Of a stretch of 64,000 nucleotides of DNA, positions 35,355 through 45,103 are shown piece by piece. Every line of letters begins with the position of its first letter. The first letter of the stretch is position 1. The stretch lies in the NCBI RefSeq assembly GCF_037622515.1, contig NZ_JBBJCN010000004.1, positions 124,001 to 188,000 of the forward strand, written 5' to 3'. The notes under the pieces are model-generated. The model was not told where the DNA came from, did no database searches, and saw nothing but the letters and a program-made list of their open reading frames with translations. Made by a program: the position numbers and the translations under genes. Source of the stretch: Paradesertivirga superstes. Its GTDB lineage: Bacteria > Bacteroidota > Bacteroidia > Sphingobacteriales > Sphingobacteriaceae.

Positions 35355-36515
35355 TTATTTAGCTGTATATGCATTAACATGTTTTTTTGCCGAGGCCTCT
35401 ATATGGTATTTCGACTTAAAAGCATAAATGCTATTTTCTTTAATCAGATGTTTATTTTTAGAATAAACTGCTTCTTTAATAGCATTACAAAAGGCATCAA
35501 CGCTAAAATCCTTACTCAGAAACCCGGTTTTTCCGTGATATATCATTTCATTAATTCCACCGACAGGTGTGCAAACGCTTATACAACCCATTGATAAGGC
35601 TTCTATAAGTGAAATTGGCATGCCTTCGAATGAACTGGACAGGCAAAAGACATCTGCAATACTTAAATAATCTGCAATATTGAATATGCCTCCTAAAAAT
35701 TCTATTTGGGAGTCGGTTCCTACTATCGCTTGTAATTCTTTGTATAAAATTTCGTCATTGACATCTCCGATAATCAATAATCTGCATTGATTTTTCTGGC
35801 TTGAATTAAATTGCTGAACTGCTTCAATTAAAACCCGCTGATTTTTCTCGGCAGAAATTCTTCCAACATGAACCAGTAGAAATATATTTTTATCTGATTT
35901 GTATTTTTTCATCAACCTCACCTGTTCAGGGCTCAATGTTAAATCGGGCCTTCCATTTCTTATTAAAATATCATTCCGTAAATTGTAAGTCTTTTTGAAA
36001 TCTTCGCTCCCGTCAGCAGAAATAGTCACGGGCATCACCATGTTTTTCCGGTAAAACCATTTACGAATACTTTTTACAAGGATATTTGAACATTCAAAAC
36101 TGGCCATATTGTGTATAGTATGAAAAAACCTTGTACCAGGATTTTGCACTATATAAAGCATTGCATATTCAAAGGCGTTTAAATGTGTATGAAGAATATC
36201 AGGTTGCTCGTGTTTCAACCACTTTGACAATTTTAAAAGCACATTAAGACTAAATCCGCGCCCTTTATTCAGGGAATAATAGGATACCCTGGGATTAATT
36301 TCCTTTAAAAAGGTATTTGCAGAATCATTAGCATTTAAAGAAATTATCCAAACGTCGTATTGTTCATTTTTTGAAAGCTCGTTGCATAAATCTATTACAA
36401 AGCGCTCTGCCCCGCCTTTGGTTAATGAGCCAATCAAATGCACAATTTTAACTTTTGAAATGTTAAGTTTTCTATTAACATCTCCATTAAGCACGGGTAG
36501 CAGTTCACATTGCAT
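35355..36515 (-). CDS. Glycosyltransferase family 4
   Basis: 386 residues. After a short variable N-terminus comes KVKIVHLIGSLTKGGAERFVIDLCNEL, then HTHLNAFEYAM typical of GT4 acceptor domains. The donor domain has LLVHVGRISAEKNQRVLIEA, IEFLGGIFNIADYLSIADVFCLSSSFEGMPISLIEALSMGC (E-x7-E). An alternative start at the internal ATG before KYSKS-like segments is unlikely because it would remove the first strand. Belongs to the central run of minus-strand genes; 32 bases downstream of the methyltransferase. Sugar donor cannot be assigned. Confidence 0.87.
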   Translation of the reverse strand: MQCELLPVLNGDVNRKLNISKVKIVHLIGSLTKGGAERFVIDLCNELSKNEQYDVWIISLNANDSANTFLKEINPRVSYYSLNKGRGFSLNVLLKLSKWLKHEQPDILHTHLNAFEYAMLYIVQNPGTRFFHTIHNMASFECSNILVKSIRKWFYRKNMVMPVTISADGSEDFKKTYNLRNDILIRNGRPDLTLSPEQVRLMKKYKSDKNIFLLVHVGRISAEKNQRVLIEAVQQFNSSQKNQCRLLIIGDVNDEILYKELQAIVGTDSQIEFLGGIFNIADYLSIADVFCLSSSFEGMPISLIEALSMGCISVCTPVGGINEMIYHGKTGFLSKDFSVDAFCNAIKEAVYSKNKHLIKENSIYAFKSKYHIEASAKKHVNAYTAK

Positions 36516-36547
36516 TTTCCAATATTTAAGGACTGGCGTCGTAAAAT

Positions 36548-37249
36548 TTATTTGACAGCTATACCGATAGCAATATACTTGTATTTCCCGGGCAGTAATT
36601 TATCCAACACAGTATCAATCTTCCCTAAGACAGTTCGCTGATTTTCTGTTCTTCCTAAACAACCGAGAAATCCAACTGTGGTATATTCAATACTTCTATA
36701 CTCAGAAAAAATTTTATCGATTTCATTTAACCTCAAATAATTCCAGTTTTTTGTCCCAAATTTTTTCCGGAGTGCAGTATGCAAAAATGAACCCTGAAGG
36801 TTTTCGGCAAACAATAATATGCCACCTGGTTTTAAAGCTTTGTATATTTCATCCAATGTTTTCTTTTTATAAACATCCTGATTGTTAGAGCTGATTCCAC
36901 CCAGAATTGATTTAAAAACTATTAGATCGAAATGATTTTCATATGGAATAGCAGTAGCATCAATTGCTGCGTACTCGATATTATCTCCGCAGGTATATTT
37001 TTCGTGTAATCGCCTGGCATCTTTATGAGGACCTTGCACATCTGAACAAATAACCTTATTCCGGTTTAATGCCAGCCATAAGGAAAGGCCACCACAACTT
37101 GCCCCGAGTTCTAAACATTTGTATTTTTTATCTTCTAGCGGAATATTTTTTTCCCAGTAATCTAATGCTTTCGACCAATTACTAATATCCCAGTTGATTA
37201 TATCTTTTTTGGTTTGCTCGTCTAATAATTTCATGTTTAGACAGCTCAT
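36548..37249 (-). CDS. SAM-dependent class I methyltransferase
   Basis: 233 residues. SAM motif I is CLELGASCGGLSLWLA, followed by KVICSDVQGPHKDA (motif II acidic residue) and FDLIVFKSILGGI. These are typical of class I methyltransferases. In this locus it could methylate a sugar hydroxyl or a carboxylate of the polysaccharide. The C-terminus ends LLPGKYKYIAIGIAVK. The first in-frame ATG is at 37249, but MKLLDEQTKKDIINW at 37234 is an equally good start. Located between the initiating sugar transferase and a GT4. The target is unknown. Confidence 0.82.
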   Translation of the reverse strand: MSCLNMKLLDEQTKKDIINWDISNWSKALDYWEKNIPLEDKKYKCLELGASCGGLSLWLALNRNKVICSDVQGPHKDARRLHEKYTCGDNIEYAAIDATAIPYENHFDLIVFKSILGGISSNNQDVYKKKTLDEIYKALKPGGILLFAENLQGSFLHTALRKKFGTKNWNYLRLNEIDKIFSEYRSIEYTTVGFLGCLGRTENQRTVLGKIDTVLDKLLPGKYKYIAIGIAVK

Positions 37250-37288
37250 TACTCTATGAGCGAGGGTTAGGTGTAAAAATTACAGAAT

Positions 37289-37879
37289 TCAATTTCTGAC
37301 TACTCTTGCCAGGGTGAGGAAAATAATTTTTAAGTCGATCCATAAATCATGATGATCAATATATTGAAGACTGTGAGAAAGTTTTGAAGGGATTATTTCC
37401 TTTATATAATAGTTTTCAGGATCTTTTGATTTTGCCAGAAGCTCACTTTCACCGCAATATTCTATTGAAGCCCAATCAGTGATGCCCGGTTTAACGGAAA
37501 ATACTCTCTGCTGGTCGCGATTATAAAGCCTGGCATATTTTTGAACTTCTGGCCGGGGGCCCACAAAACTCATATCGCCTTTCAAAATATTAATTAATTG
37601 AGGCAGCTCATCAATTTTATATTTCCGTAGCCAATAGCCGAGTTTGGTTACACGCGGATCGTGAGCACCAATGGTTAATTGGCATTTCTCAAATGGCCTG
37701 TAATACATTGTTCTAAACTTATATAGTTTAAAATCAATTTTATTTTTACCAACTCTGCTTTGCTTATAAAGTATTCCACCCTTTGAATCGGCTGTTATAA
37801 GAAGCGCGATAATGATAAATAAAGGCAGAAACATTAAAATGGCCAGCAATGCAAGACTAAAATCAAATATCCTTTTCAT
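37289..37879 (-). CDS. Initiating sugar-phosphate transferase (short PglC/WcaJ-like)
   Basis: 196-residue monotopic phosphoglycosyl transferase, which moves a sugar-1-phosphate from a nucleotide sugar to undecaprenyl phosphate and so starts each repeat unit. One N-terminal membrane helix (FSLALLAILMFLPLFIIIALLI) is followed by KQSRVGKNKIDFKLYKFRTM, then KYKIDELPQLINILKGDMSFVGPRPE, the family signature with the catalytic Asp-Glu pair (DE). It lacks the long N-terminal domain of WcaJ, so it is the PglC-like minimal form. That form often uses UDP-diacetylated trideoxy sugars, consistent with the dehydratase, aminotransferase and acetyltransferase in this locus. Confidence 0.92.
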   Translation of the reverse strand: MKRIFDFSLALLAILMFLPLFIIIALLITADSKGGILYKQSRVGKNKIDFKLYKFRTMYYRPFEKCQLTIGAHDPRVTKLGYWLRKYKIDELPQLINILKGDMSFVGPRPEVQKYARLYNRDQQRVFSVKPGITDWASIEYCGESELLAKSKDPENYYIKEIIPSKLSHSLQYIDHHDLWIDLKIIFLTLARVVRN

Positions 37880-37890
37880 TTTATTAAGAT

Positions 37891-39132
37891 TTAGGAAACG
37901 GCTAACAACACTCGTTGACCTCCAACCAGCAGCAGCACAGCTTCAATTACAGAATCGATTATAAAATTTGTCTCAACTTCAGATAATTCCGGATATATGG
38001 GCAGAGATATCTCACAGGCATATTGCTTATAAGCATTCGGATAATTCACTATATCATAACCAAGGCTCTTAAACAGAGTCAACATTGGCATGGGAATAAA
38101 ATGAACATTAACTATAATGCCGGCATTCATCAAATAATCTATGATTTTATCTCTTTCCGCTTCTGTTATTCCTTTTATCCTGAGCTGAAACAGATGGTAT
38201 GACGACTCGCGATGTCTATCTTTAAATGGAGGTGCCACGAACCAGTCGAAGGGTTTGAAAGCATTATAATATTTCAAGGCAATAGCTTTCCGGGCGGGGA
38301 GCATTGATCTGTTATACTGTCTGATCTGAGCTAAACCTATAGCTGCGCAGATATCAGGCATGTTTATTTTTAGACCCTGGTAAAGAACATCATATTTCCA
38401 TCCAGACCCGTTAAACTTGGAAAAAGCATCTTTATTTTGCCCGTTAAGCGAAAAAATCTTAAGGTACTTATATTCCGATTGAACATTAAACGGTTCCGGT
38501 AAATTCAAACAAATGCATCCCCCTTCGGCGGTGGTAATATTTTTCACTGCATGGAAAGAAAAGATAGATATATCTGCTTTTAAAGCGGCTGCAGTTCTGT
38601 CGTATATTGCCCCTATTGAGTGAGCAGCGTCAGAAATTAATAAAATTCTGTTTAAAATACCCTGTGTATTAGAGGATGGAACAAATAGATCCCTGGCTGC
38701 GGCACTTTTGATAATAGCATTCAGCGCTCTGTAATCACAAGGCCATCCGCCGATATCTACTGCTATGATTGCCTTTGTTTTTGATGTAATGGCTTTTTTT
38801 ACTGCCTCAGGATCAATCGTGAAATCATCATTAATATCAACCATGACAGGGGTCGCACCACAGTGCAGAACGCTTAAAGCAGTTGCGCAATAGGTATATG
38901 CCGGCACAATTACTTCGTCACCCTCCTTAATTCCAAACCATTTTAACATCATGATTGCTCCGGATGTCCATGAGTTTACACATAAGGCAGCTTTTGTACC
39001 CGTTAGTTGAATAATTTCCTCCTCCAGGGATTTTACCTTTGGCCCTGAAGTAATCCACTTTGATTGAAGTGTCTCTAAAACCTGATCAATTACAGATTGA
39101 TCAATAAACGGAGGTGAAAATGCAATATTCAT
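37891..39132 (-). CDS. DegT/DnrJ/EryC1/StrS aminotransferase
   Basis: 413-residue PLP-dependent sugar aminotransferase. The opening MNIAFSPPFIDQSVIDQVLETLQSKWITSGPKVKSLE is classic. The cofactor region includes GDEVIVPAYTYCATALSVLHCGATPVMVDI, LLISDAAHSIGA and IFSFHAVKNITTAEGGCI, with the Schiff-base lysine before N-I-T. The C-terminal domain ends in a hydrophobic AVLLLVGGQRVLLAVS tail that is longer than usual. It converts a keto nucleotide sugar to an amino sugar. It lies 11 bases upstream of the initiating sugar transferase gene, so it may supply that enzyme's substrate. Confidence 0.9.
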   Translation of the reverse strand: MNIAFSPPFIDQSVIDQVLETLQSKWITSGPKVKSLEEEIIQLTGTKAALCVNSWTSGAIMMLKWFGIKEGDEVIVPAYTYCATALSVLHCGATPVMVDINDDFTIDPEAVKKAITSKTKAIIAVDIGGWPCDYRALNAIIKSAAARDLFVPSSNTQGILNRILLISDAAHSIGAIYDRTAAALKADISIFSFHAVKNITTAEGGCICLNLPEPFNVQSEYKYLKIFSLNGQNKDAFSKFNGSGWKYDVLYQGLKINMPDICAAIGLAQIRQYNRSMLPARKAIALKYYNAFKPFDWFVAPPFKDRHRESSYHLFQLRIKGITEAERDKIIDYLMNAGIIVNVHFIPMPMLTLFKSLGYDIVNYPNAYKQYACEISLPIYPELSEVETNFIIDSVIEAVLLLVGGQRVLLAVS

Positions 39133-39383
39133 AAGAATGATTTTAATCTTGATTTCAGAAATTTAATTTGAGAGTCTTAGACCTTTAAATCGAACTGAGC
39201 CTGGTGACTGGAAATAATTATCAATGGCTTTTAATCTGATTGCATTCAATGAAGCATGAAATATCTGAACAATCTTAATCGCTTTTTACCAAACACTCAT
39301 TGTTTGAAGAAATGATGAGAAAGAGAGCTTAAATGATTTTGTCAGAGTTTTTACAGATACGCTGTCCACCAGCAAAAAGACAA
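39133..39383. other. Intergenic gap within the locus
   Basis: 250 bases between two minus-strand genes. I see no gene, promoter or strong terminator. It may be a scar of a lost gene or hold an internal promoter. Confidence 0.3.
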
Positions 39384-40499
39384 TCAAATGTTTAAGCCAT
39401 GGCTTAATATCAATTTTTCCCATTTTAAGGAGATGGTTTCAAGAGAATTAGATTTATTAATGAGTTTCGCATTCTCCGAAATTCTCCTTTTCAGTATAGG
39501 GTTAGTCAGTAAATCTAAAATTGCGGTGGCTAATTCATGCACGTTGACAGGCTCAACCAATATGCCATTATCCTGATTTATAATAATTTCTGAAGGTCCG
39601 AATTCACAATTAGTGGCTATACAGGAACATCCTAAACTCATTGCTTCTACCAAAGCATTTGGATAACCTTCGTTTCTGGATGAGAGAACAAATACTTCTG
39701 CCTGCTTATAATAATCCTGAATATTATTCTTAAAACCGATTAATTTAACTCGATCAGTTAAGTTCAGAGATTCTATCAATTGTACAATATTGCTTCGTTC
39801 TTTTCCTTCTCCAGATATCAATAAATCAATATCTAAATCGCGTAACTTGCTAAACGCATTTATCAGAATGTCAAATCCCTTTTGAGGGTCGAGGCGTCCG
39901 ACAGCTAGAATATATTTCCGGGGATACACCTGGCTGCTAAAATTGGAGGCAAACAGATTTACAGGGTTATGAATAGTCTTGAAATTATTCAGACTTCTAA
40001 ATAATCTATTCTTTTTAAAAGATGCAATCATTCCTTTTGCCGGGATCACTATTGCTTTAGCGTGCTTATAAATAATATATGACAAACATTTATAAATATA
40101 ATTAAAGCTGTTTATTGTATAATCGGGTGTTATTCTTTCAGAAACCAGGTAAGGTATTCTAAGGATACTACAAGTGAGTCCTGTCCATAAATTTGCAGAG
40201 GTCATGAATGAAACCACGCATTTGGGTCTTTCTCTGGCAAGTAAACGCAGCAGATTAAAGAACGTCATCCCTCCATACAGCAGCCTGTAGAAAAAACCAG
40301 AACTATCTTTTCTGTTAACCAGATAAACCACCTTTATTCCGGGAGAAGGTTTATATGACGCGGGCGCATAATTAAGACAAACAATATATACTCTATAACC
40401 TTTCTCATGAAAGTAATTCGCCAAATTTGTAAGAACGCGCTCGGCCCCGCCACCTTCTAAGGTATTGATAACAAAAAATAAATTCGATTTCATAAACAA
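39384..40499 (-). CDS. Glycosyltransferase family 4
   Basis: 371 residues opening SNLFFVINTLEGGGAERVLTNLANYF, with the GGGAE loop of GT4 enzymes. A hydrophobic patch around residues 70-90 and 110-120 suggests membrane association. The donor domain has YILAVGRLDPQKGFDILINAF, LLISGEGKERSNI, RVKLIGFKNNIQDYYKQAEVFVLSSRNEGYPNALVEAMSLGCSCIATN with the E-x7-E pair. Of the four GT4 enzymes in the locus this is the most canonical. An unexplained 250-base gap follows it. Sugar specificity unknown. Confidence 0.9.
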   Translation of the reverse strand: MFMKSNLFFVINTLEGGGAERVLTNLANYFHEKGYRVYIVCLNYAPASYKPSPGIKVVYLVNRKDSSGFFYRLLYGGMTFFNLLRLLARERPKCVVSFMTSANLWTGLTCSILRIPYLVSERITPDYTINSFNYIYKCLSYIIYKHAKAIVIPAKGMIASFKKNRLFRSLNNFKTIHNPVNLFASNFSSQVYPRKYILAVGRLDPQKGFDILINAFSKLRDLDIDLLISGEGKERSNIVQLIESLNLTDRVKLIGFKNNIQDYYKQAEVFVLSSRNEGYPNALVEAMSLGCSCIATNCEFGPSEIIINQDNGILVEPVNVHELATAILDLLTNPILKRRISENAKLINKSNSLETISLKWEKLILSHGLNI

Positions 40500-40618
40500 T
40501 ATAAATTAAGAAAGAGATTCGAATAGGTTTATTGGATGTTTTATCGTTTAGGAAGCAGTCGTCTCATCCTCTTTCAATGGTTCGATTTGTTATAAAAGTT
40601 TTTTTTGAGCACACCAAA

Positions 40619-41674
40619 TCAGTCCATTATCTCCTTCAGCTTTTTAACAAATGTTTCAGAATCATTAATGCTTTTTCTATACAGCTCTTGCCCGTACTTG
40701 GCTATATGTTTATAAGAGTTATAATTTGAAGTTATAGAATTCAATTTATCGGGAAGATCCTGTAAATCCCAAGCGACAGGCAGATAGGTTTCATTTGGAA
40801 TATAGATATTAGGATATGTTTCCAGATGGCCCATCCAGGGTTTAATAAGCACTGCTCCTGAAATAAAGGTTTCAAAATCCCGATAGCAAATTTCGCCCCA
40901 TCCAAAGGGACTTATACTAATTTTGGAACTCCCTAACTCTTTAAGATACAGTTTCTTACTAATGGCAGCTCCTGTAGCTACTTTTAGATTCAATGAATTG
41001 ATAAGCTTAATTACTTCAATTCTTTGATCTGAGATTTTATTGGAAACATCTTTCTTTACAGTACCACGAAAGGTTAAATCCAATATTCTTTTTTTATCAA
41101 CTCCCTGATAATTAACAGAATGAATGTTGTAGCTAAGGTAATTACTTAAGCGACTCATCTTATAACCAAAATACCGGTAATCGTTAAGCCCGATATTCCA
41201 CCCGATTTTAATTTTTTTCAATTCCTCTTTCGGGCAAGGCGTAAAAGAGGAGGCATTATCGTTGAGCCAAACCCTCAAAGGTTTAGACGTTTCGGTATAG
41301 AGTGTTAAATCTTTATGTATTTGCTTTTTAACAAAGGAATCCACTAAATGAATAATTGGAAAATCTGCAGAGCCTGTTGAATCAGCTGCATCGTACCAAA
41401 TTATTTTCCCCGCATCCTTTTTCATTTCAAAAAGATAATTCATCAGCTCCGCTTCATTTTCTGAATTCCTTTTTAAAATATTTTGCCAGCCTTTATCAAA
41501 ATAGCGTGAGTGAATGAATAAACAATCAGCACCTGCTAATTTTGCACTTTTGTGGTTGGAATAAAATTCTACTTTAATATCATGCTCTCTCAGCGTTTTA
41601 CTCCATCTATGTAATGGATGACTTTCTGAATAAAAACGATAATCGGGCCAATCAAGAACCTTTAATGTTTTCAT
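40619..41674 (-). CDS. Probable glycosyltransferase (GT-B-like, divergent)
   Basis: 351 residues, no signal peptide. It opens KTLKVLDWPDYRFYSESHPLHRWSKTL and contains IIWYDAADSTGSADFPIIHLVDSFVKKQ. The C-terminal half (FRGTVKKDVSNKISDQRIEVIKLINSL, SKISISPFGWGEICYRDFETFISGAVLIKPW) resembles the donor domain of spore-maturation/CgeB-like or exostosin-like transferases, where a glutamate precedes the cap of the nucleotide site (YRDFE). Its place in the operon supports a transferase role. The family assignment is only moderately sure and I cannot identify the donor. Confidence 0.6.
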   Translation of the reverse strand: MKTLKVLDWPDYRFYSESHPLHRWSKTLREHDIKVEFYSNHKSAKLAGADCLFIHSRYFDKGWQNILKRNSENEAELMNYLFEMKKDAGKIIWYDAADSTGSADFPIIHLVDSFVKKQIHKDLTLYTETSKPLRVWLNDNASSFTPCPKEELKKIKIGWNIGLNDYRYFGYKMSRLSNYLSYNIHSVNYQGVDKKRILDLTFRGTVKKDVSNKISDQRIEVIKLINSLNLKVATGAAISKKLYLKELGSSKISISPFGWGEICYRDFETFISGAVLIKPWMGHLETYPNIYIPNETYLPVAWDLQDLPDKLNSITSNYNSYKHIAKYGQELYRKSINDSETFVKKLKEIMD

Positions 41675-41795
41675 GTGTGTATCGCAGGTTTATTATAATC
41701 TTCTACCCAATAACCTGTCAAGTATCTGCACAATTGCACAGCTAAATTCAAATCTTCGGACAGAGTCGAAAGATCATATTTAAAATCATTTCAGG

Positions 41796-43043
41796 CTAAT
41801 GATTTCCGGCAGATGTTGGATTAAGGGATTCAGGACTATTTTGAATTTTTGATAACTGCATTATGCAGAAGTATAAAAATATCGTTGGACCGCTTCCAGC
41901 CAACAACCATTCGTTATGAAAAAATGAATTTAGTGAAATAGCTAAAAAGGAAAAGCACAACGAAATCATCAAGGCATTTTCCCGTTTCCGGATATGCAGA
42001 AGCGCACGCCAGAATATGCTTGCAATTTTCTGATAAAATAACCAGAGAAAAAGACCGCCCACAACAATTCCTAGGTAGGTGATAAACATTAAATACGCAT
42101 TATGGGAAGTTACAATGCCTTCAAAGCCAAGCCTGAATGCGGGATTCCGTTTTGCTACATCAGTCCAGGACTTTCCGTAAAAAGCTAATCCAAAAGGATT
42201 GTCGGCTATGATTTTAAAATTTTCAATCATTAAACTTTCCCTGTGCTCATCAGCATTCTTCTCATTCTTTGCCAGGATATTCTCTTTCCGGCCTGTGGAC
42301 AAATCTTCAATAGACGATCTAAACAGCAGCCCGAAACAAATCAGAATTCCTACAAACAGCAAAGCTTTAAAGCGATAATACAAAATCCAAAAAAGGCCGA
42401 CTGATAATGAAAAAGTCACTAATACAGATCGATTCATGCCATAGAGAATCAAAACCAGAGACAGTCCAAATACAATAACTATTATCAGGATATGCTTTCG
42501 AAAGCATATTGCAGAAATTACTGCAAAAGAAACTAAAGCCGAAAGCTGGTATCCAAAAGTAAAAATATAGGGGGCAATACCAGAGGGTGTTTGCTTTGCT
42601 ACTTCACCAAGAAGCATGGACCGTAATGCTGTAATTTGAACAGGGTTAAGATGATCAAGCAGCATTATTACCGATGACAAGAGAAGCAATGCATAAAACA
42701 TCCAAATAGAGAGCGTTAATTTCTTAATGTCTTTCCCGATGAAATAATTAAAATACATAATACAGCATCCTACAATAATCAATACAACAAGAAAAGATTT
42801 TATACTCTGCAGCGCTATCAGAAAAAGCAATATGGCCCCCATCAGAAAAACAAACATTTCTTTTGTATAATAAAACCTTTGTGAAAAGATATTTTCTTGT
42901 TGCTTATTGAATAAGAAAATCAGGGGCATGGTAAATACCAGCGGTGCAGGTAATCTTATAAAGGAATTCATGAAAATGTTAAATGTTAATGTATACATAT
43001 ACATAAACATCAATAGATAAACTATGCTATTTTTAATCATCAT
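41796..43043 (-). CDS. O-antigen polymerase/ligase-like protein (Wzy)
   Basis: 415 residues with roughly ten to twelve hydrophobic segments spread through the protein, e.g. FVFLMGAILLFLIALQSI, SLSVGLFWILYYRFKALLFVGILICFGLLF. Between late segments lies a large periplasmic loop (about residues 250-310) ending with TSHNAYLMFITYLGIVVGGLFLW, the pattern of Wzy/WaaL-type enzymes. In a locus with Wzx, Wzc and Wza it is the expected repeat-unit polymerase, acting on the outer face of the inner membrane. Sequence conservation in this family is low, so the call rests on topology, the HNAY motif and context. Confidence 0.82.
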   Translation of the reverse strand: MMIKNSIVYLLMFMYMYTLTFNIFMNSFIRLPAPLVFTMPLIFLFNKQQENIFSQRFYYTKEMFVFLMGAILLFLIALQSIKSFLVVLIIVGCCIMYFNYFIGKDIKKLTLSIWMFYALLLLSSVIMLLDHLNPVQITALRSMLLGEVAKQTPSGIAPYIFTFGYQLSALVSFAVISAICFRKHILIIVIVFGLSLVLILYGMNRSVLVTFSLSVGLFWILYYRFKALLFVGILICFGLLFRSSIEDLSTGRKENILAKNEKNADEHRESLMIENFKIIADNPFGLAFYGKSWTDVAKRNPAFRLGFEGIVTSHNAYLMFITYLGIVVGGLFLWLFYQKIASIFWRALLHIRKRENALMISLCFSFLAISLNSFFHNEWLLAGSGPTIFLYFCIMQLSKIQNSPESLNPTSAGNH

Positions 43044-43051
43044 ACAATCGT

Positions 43052-43915
43052 TTAAATCAAAGATGATATGGTATTATAAGCACTTCTTAACTTAAAATTG
43101 CGGAGTTCAAAAAGAAAAAACTGGGTAAAATAATTGAACAGTAGTTTCCTTTTCAACCTGGTTGAATATGAAAAATGATTGACGATGATGTTAAAATCAT
43201 TAAGCATCCTTCCTTTTCTTATTTTAGGATCTATCATACTAAAAATACCACCCCTGTGAAGTCGATACGTAGACATAACTTCGGGTATAACATATATTTT
43301 CCCGCCGGTATTCGCTATTATATAAAGCTTTAAAAACACATCGGAACCAAAGGTTCTGTGATACCATTCGTTTTCAAAAATCTGCTTCAGTTCTGGTGAG
43401 TTACGACATACAATAGAACTTGTTCTGGTTTCATGTCGTTTTCCCAATAAGAGATCGTTATATGTGTATTCAAAGGGGATTAATTCTTCTGCCTCATACA
43501 CTAAGGCATCCGAATCATCAATGACCCTCGCATAATGGCAGCAAATGGCGATGTTTGCATCGTTTTCCAAAAGGTCGATCTGCTTTTGAAGCTTTCGCTC
43601 ATCTGTCCAAAAATCATCACCCTCACAAAACGCAACGTATTTTCCGGTTGCTGCTTCAACTACACGCTTGACGTTTTTAGTAGGTCCCACGTTTGTTTCT
43701 GAGGTGATCAGCCTGATAACAGATGGGTGATTAGCTGTATATTCTTTAACAATTTCCCCTGTTTGGTCTGTAGAACAATCTTCGCCTATAAGGATTTCAA
43801 TTTTAAAATTGGTTTTTTGCATTAAAAATCCTTCAATTGTCTGAGCTATATACTCTTCGTGATTATACGTTATACAACATATACTAACGGTAATATCTGA
43901 AACTGGCCTGTCCAT
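43052..43915 (-). CDS. Glycosyltransferase family 2
   Basis: 287-residue GT-A enzyme. It opens VSICCITYNHEEYIAQTIEGFLMQKT, then IEILIGEDCSTDQTGEIVKEYT (nucleotide-binding aspartates) and KYVAFCEGDDFWTDERKLQKQIDLL, where EGDDFW carries the DxD-like metal site. This is a typical inverting GT2. The C-terminal 60 residues are basic and aromatic (STRLKRKLLFNYFTQFFLF), perhaps membrane-associating. It is 3 bases from the aminotransferase upstream and 8 bases from the polymerase downstream, so the three are surely co-transcribed. Sugar donor unknown. Confidence 0.92.
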   Translation of the reverse strand: MDRPVSDITVSICCITYNHEEYIAQTIEGFLMQKTNFKIEILIGEDCSTDQTGEIVKEYTANHPSVIRLITSETNVGPTKNVKRVVEAATGKYVAFCEGDDFWTDERKLQKQIDLLENDANIAICCHYARVIDDSDALVYEAEELIPFEYTYNDLLLGKRHETRTSSIVCRNSPELKQIFENEWYHRTFGSDVFLKLYIIANTGGKIYVIPEVMSTYRLHRGGIFSMIDPKIRKGRMLNDFNIIVNHFSYSTRLKRKLLFNYFTQFFLFELRNFKLRSAYNTISSLI

Positions 43916-43918
43916 TTC

Positions 43919-45103
43919 TTAATTGTTTAAATCAGAAATAGTTATTTTACGGTCATTCAGTAATGATTTGATCTCTTCTTCGATCAAAATAGTTTTTGCT
44001 GCTTTGTTAATAGTTGCATTTTGACCATAATTCTGTTCTCTTAACATTACTCTGCTTACCAAATCCAGGTCACCTGTCATAAGGGAATGGTACAATGGCA
44101 AGCAGACAATCCGCTGTACAACCGAATCGCAAACAGGAACCTGCTGATTTTTAACAAACGGAAGTGTAGTTAGTGCCGGGTAGAAATACCGGCGACAATA
44201 AACTTTTTCGCTTTCCAGGGCTTTAACACACCTAAGCATCAGATCATGGCTATCAAACAAAACCGGGAAATAAGCATAATTATAATCGCGATCCGCGTTT
44301 AGTTTTGGATATTTAGCTTTAAGGTTTGTTAAATTATCAATATAATGAAGAGACAATAATTTTCTTTTTTCCAGAATTTCGTCAATATGATTAAGGTTAC
44401 ATAAACCCATTGCTGCATGAAATTCTGAATTTTTTCCATTTATACCCAACTCGGCAAACTCTTCTGGTCCGTCATGGCCGAAGTTTCTTATGAAAGCCAT
44501 TTTCTTTAAAAGATTGGGGCATTTAGTAAATACCGCACCTCCTTCTATGGTATGAAATATCTTGGTAGCATGAAAGCTGGTAGTACTTATATCGCCATAC
44601 TCAAACACCGATTTGTTCTTATATTTCGTTCCAAAGCAATGTGCAGCATCGTAAATTACTTTTAGGTTATGTTTATCGGCAATGGTCTGTATTGCTTCAA
44701 TATTGCAGGGGTTCCCAAATACATGGGTTGCCAAAATAGCCGAAGTTTTTGATGTAATGGCAGCTTCTATTTTTGTGGGATCAATATTGAATGTATCTTC
44801 TTCAATATCTACATATACAGGTTCACAGCCCTGCCAAACAATGCTGCTGCTTGTAGCAACATAAGAAAAAGGGGTAGTAATAATTTCGCCCTGAAGTTCT
44901 AATGCTTTAATTGCAATTTGAAGAGCTAAAGTGCCATTGGTAACGTAGAGTAAATAATCCAGGCCCAAATACTTTTTTAGTTTTAATTCTAATTCATTAA
45001 CAAGGGGACCGTTATTAGTTAACCATTGGCGTTCCCAAATACTGTTCAGATATTCATCATATTCATTTACACTTGGTAAATAGGGTTTAGTCACAGGTAT
45101 CAT
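43919..45103 (-). CDS. DegT/DnrJ/EryC1/StrS aminotransferase
   Basis: 394-residue PLP-dependent sugar aminotransferase, a second canonical family member in the locus. Landmarks are MIPVTKPYLPSVNEYDEYLNSIWE, YVTNGTLALQIAIKALEL, EIITTPFSYVATSSSIVW, VIYDAAHCFGT and TTSFHATKIFHTIEGGAVF with the catalytic lysine after A-T. The substrate is a keto nucleotide sugar such as dTDP- or UDP-4-keto-6-deoxy sugar. Its start overlaps the flippase stop codon (ATGA), indicating translational coupling. With two further aminotransferase-like proteins in the locus, the repeat unit probably holds more than one amino sugar. Confidence 0.92.
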   Translation of the reverse strand: MIPVTKPYLPSVNEYDEYLNSIWERQWLTNNGPLVNELELKLKKYLGLDYLLYVTNGTLALQIAIKALELQGEIITTPFSYVATSSSIVWQGCEPVYVDIEEDTFNIDPTKIEAAITSKTSAILATHVFGNPCNIEAIQTIADKHNLKVIYDAAHCFGTKYKNKSVFEYGDISTTSFHATKIFHTIEGGAVFTKCPNLLKKMAFIRNFGHDGPEEFAELGINGKNSEFHAAMGLCNLNHIDEILEKRKLLSLHYIDNLTNLKAKYPKLNADRDYNYAYFPVLFDSHDLMLRCVKALESEKVYCRRYFYPALTTLPFVKNQQVPVCDSVVQRIVCLPLYHSLMTGDLDLVSRVMLREQNYGQNATINKAAKTILIEEEIKSLLNDRKITISDLNN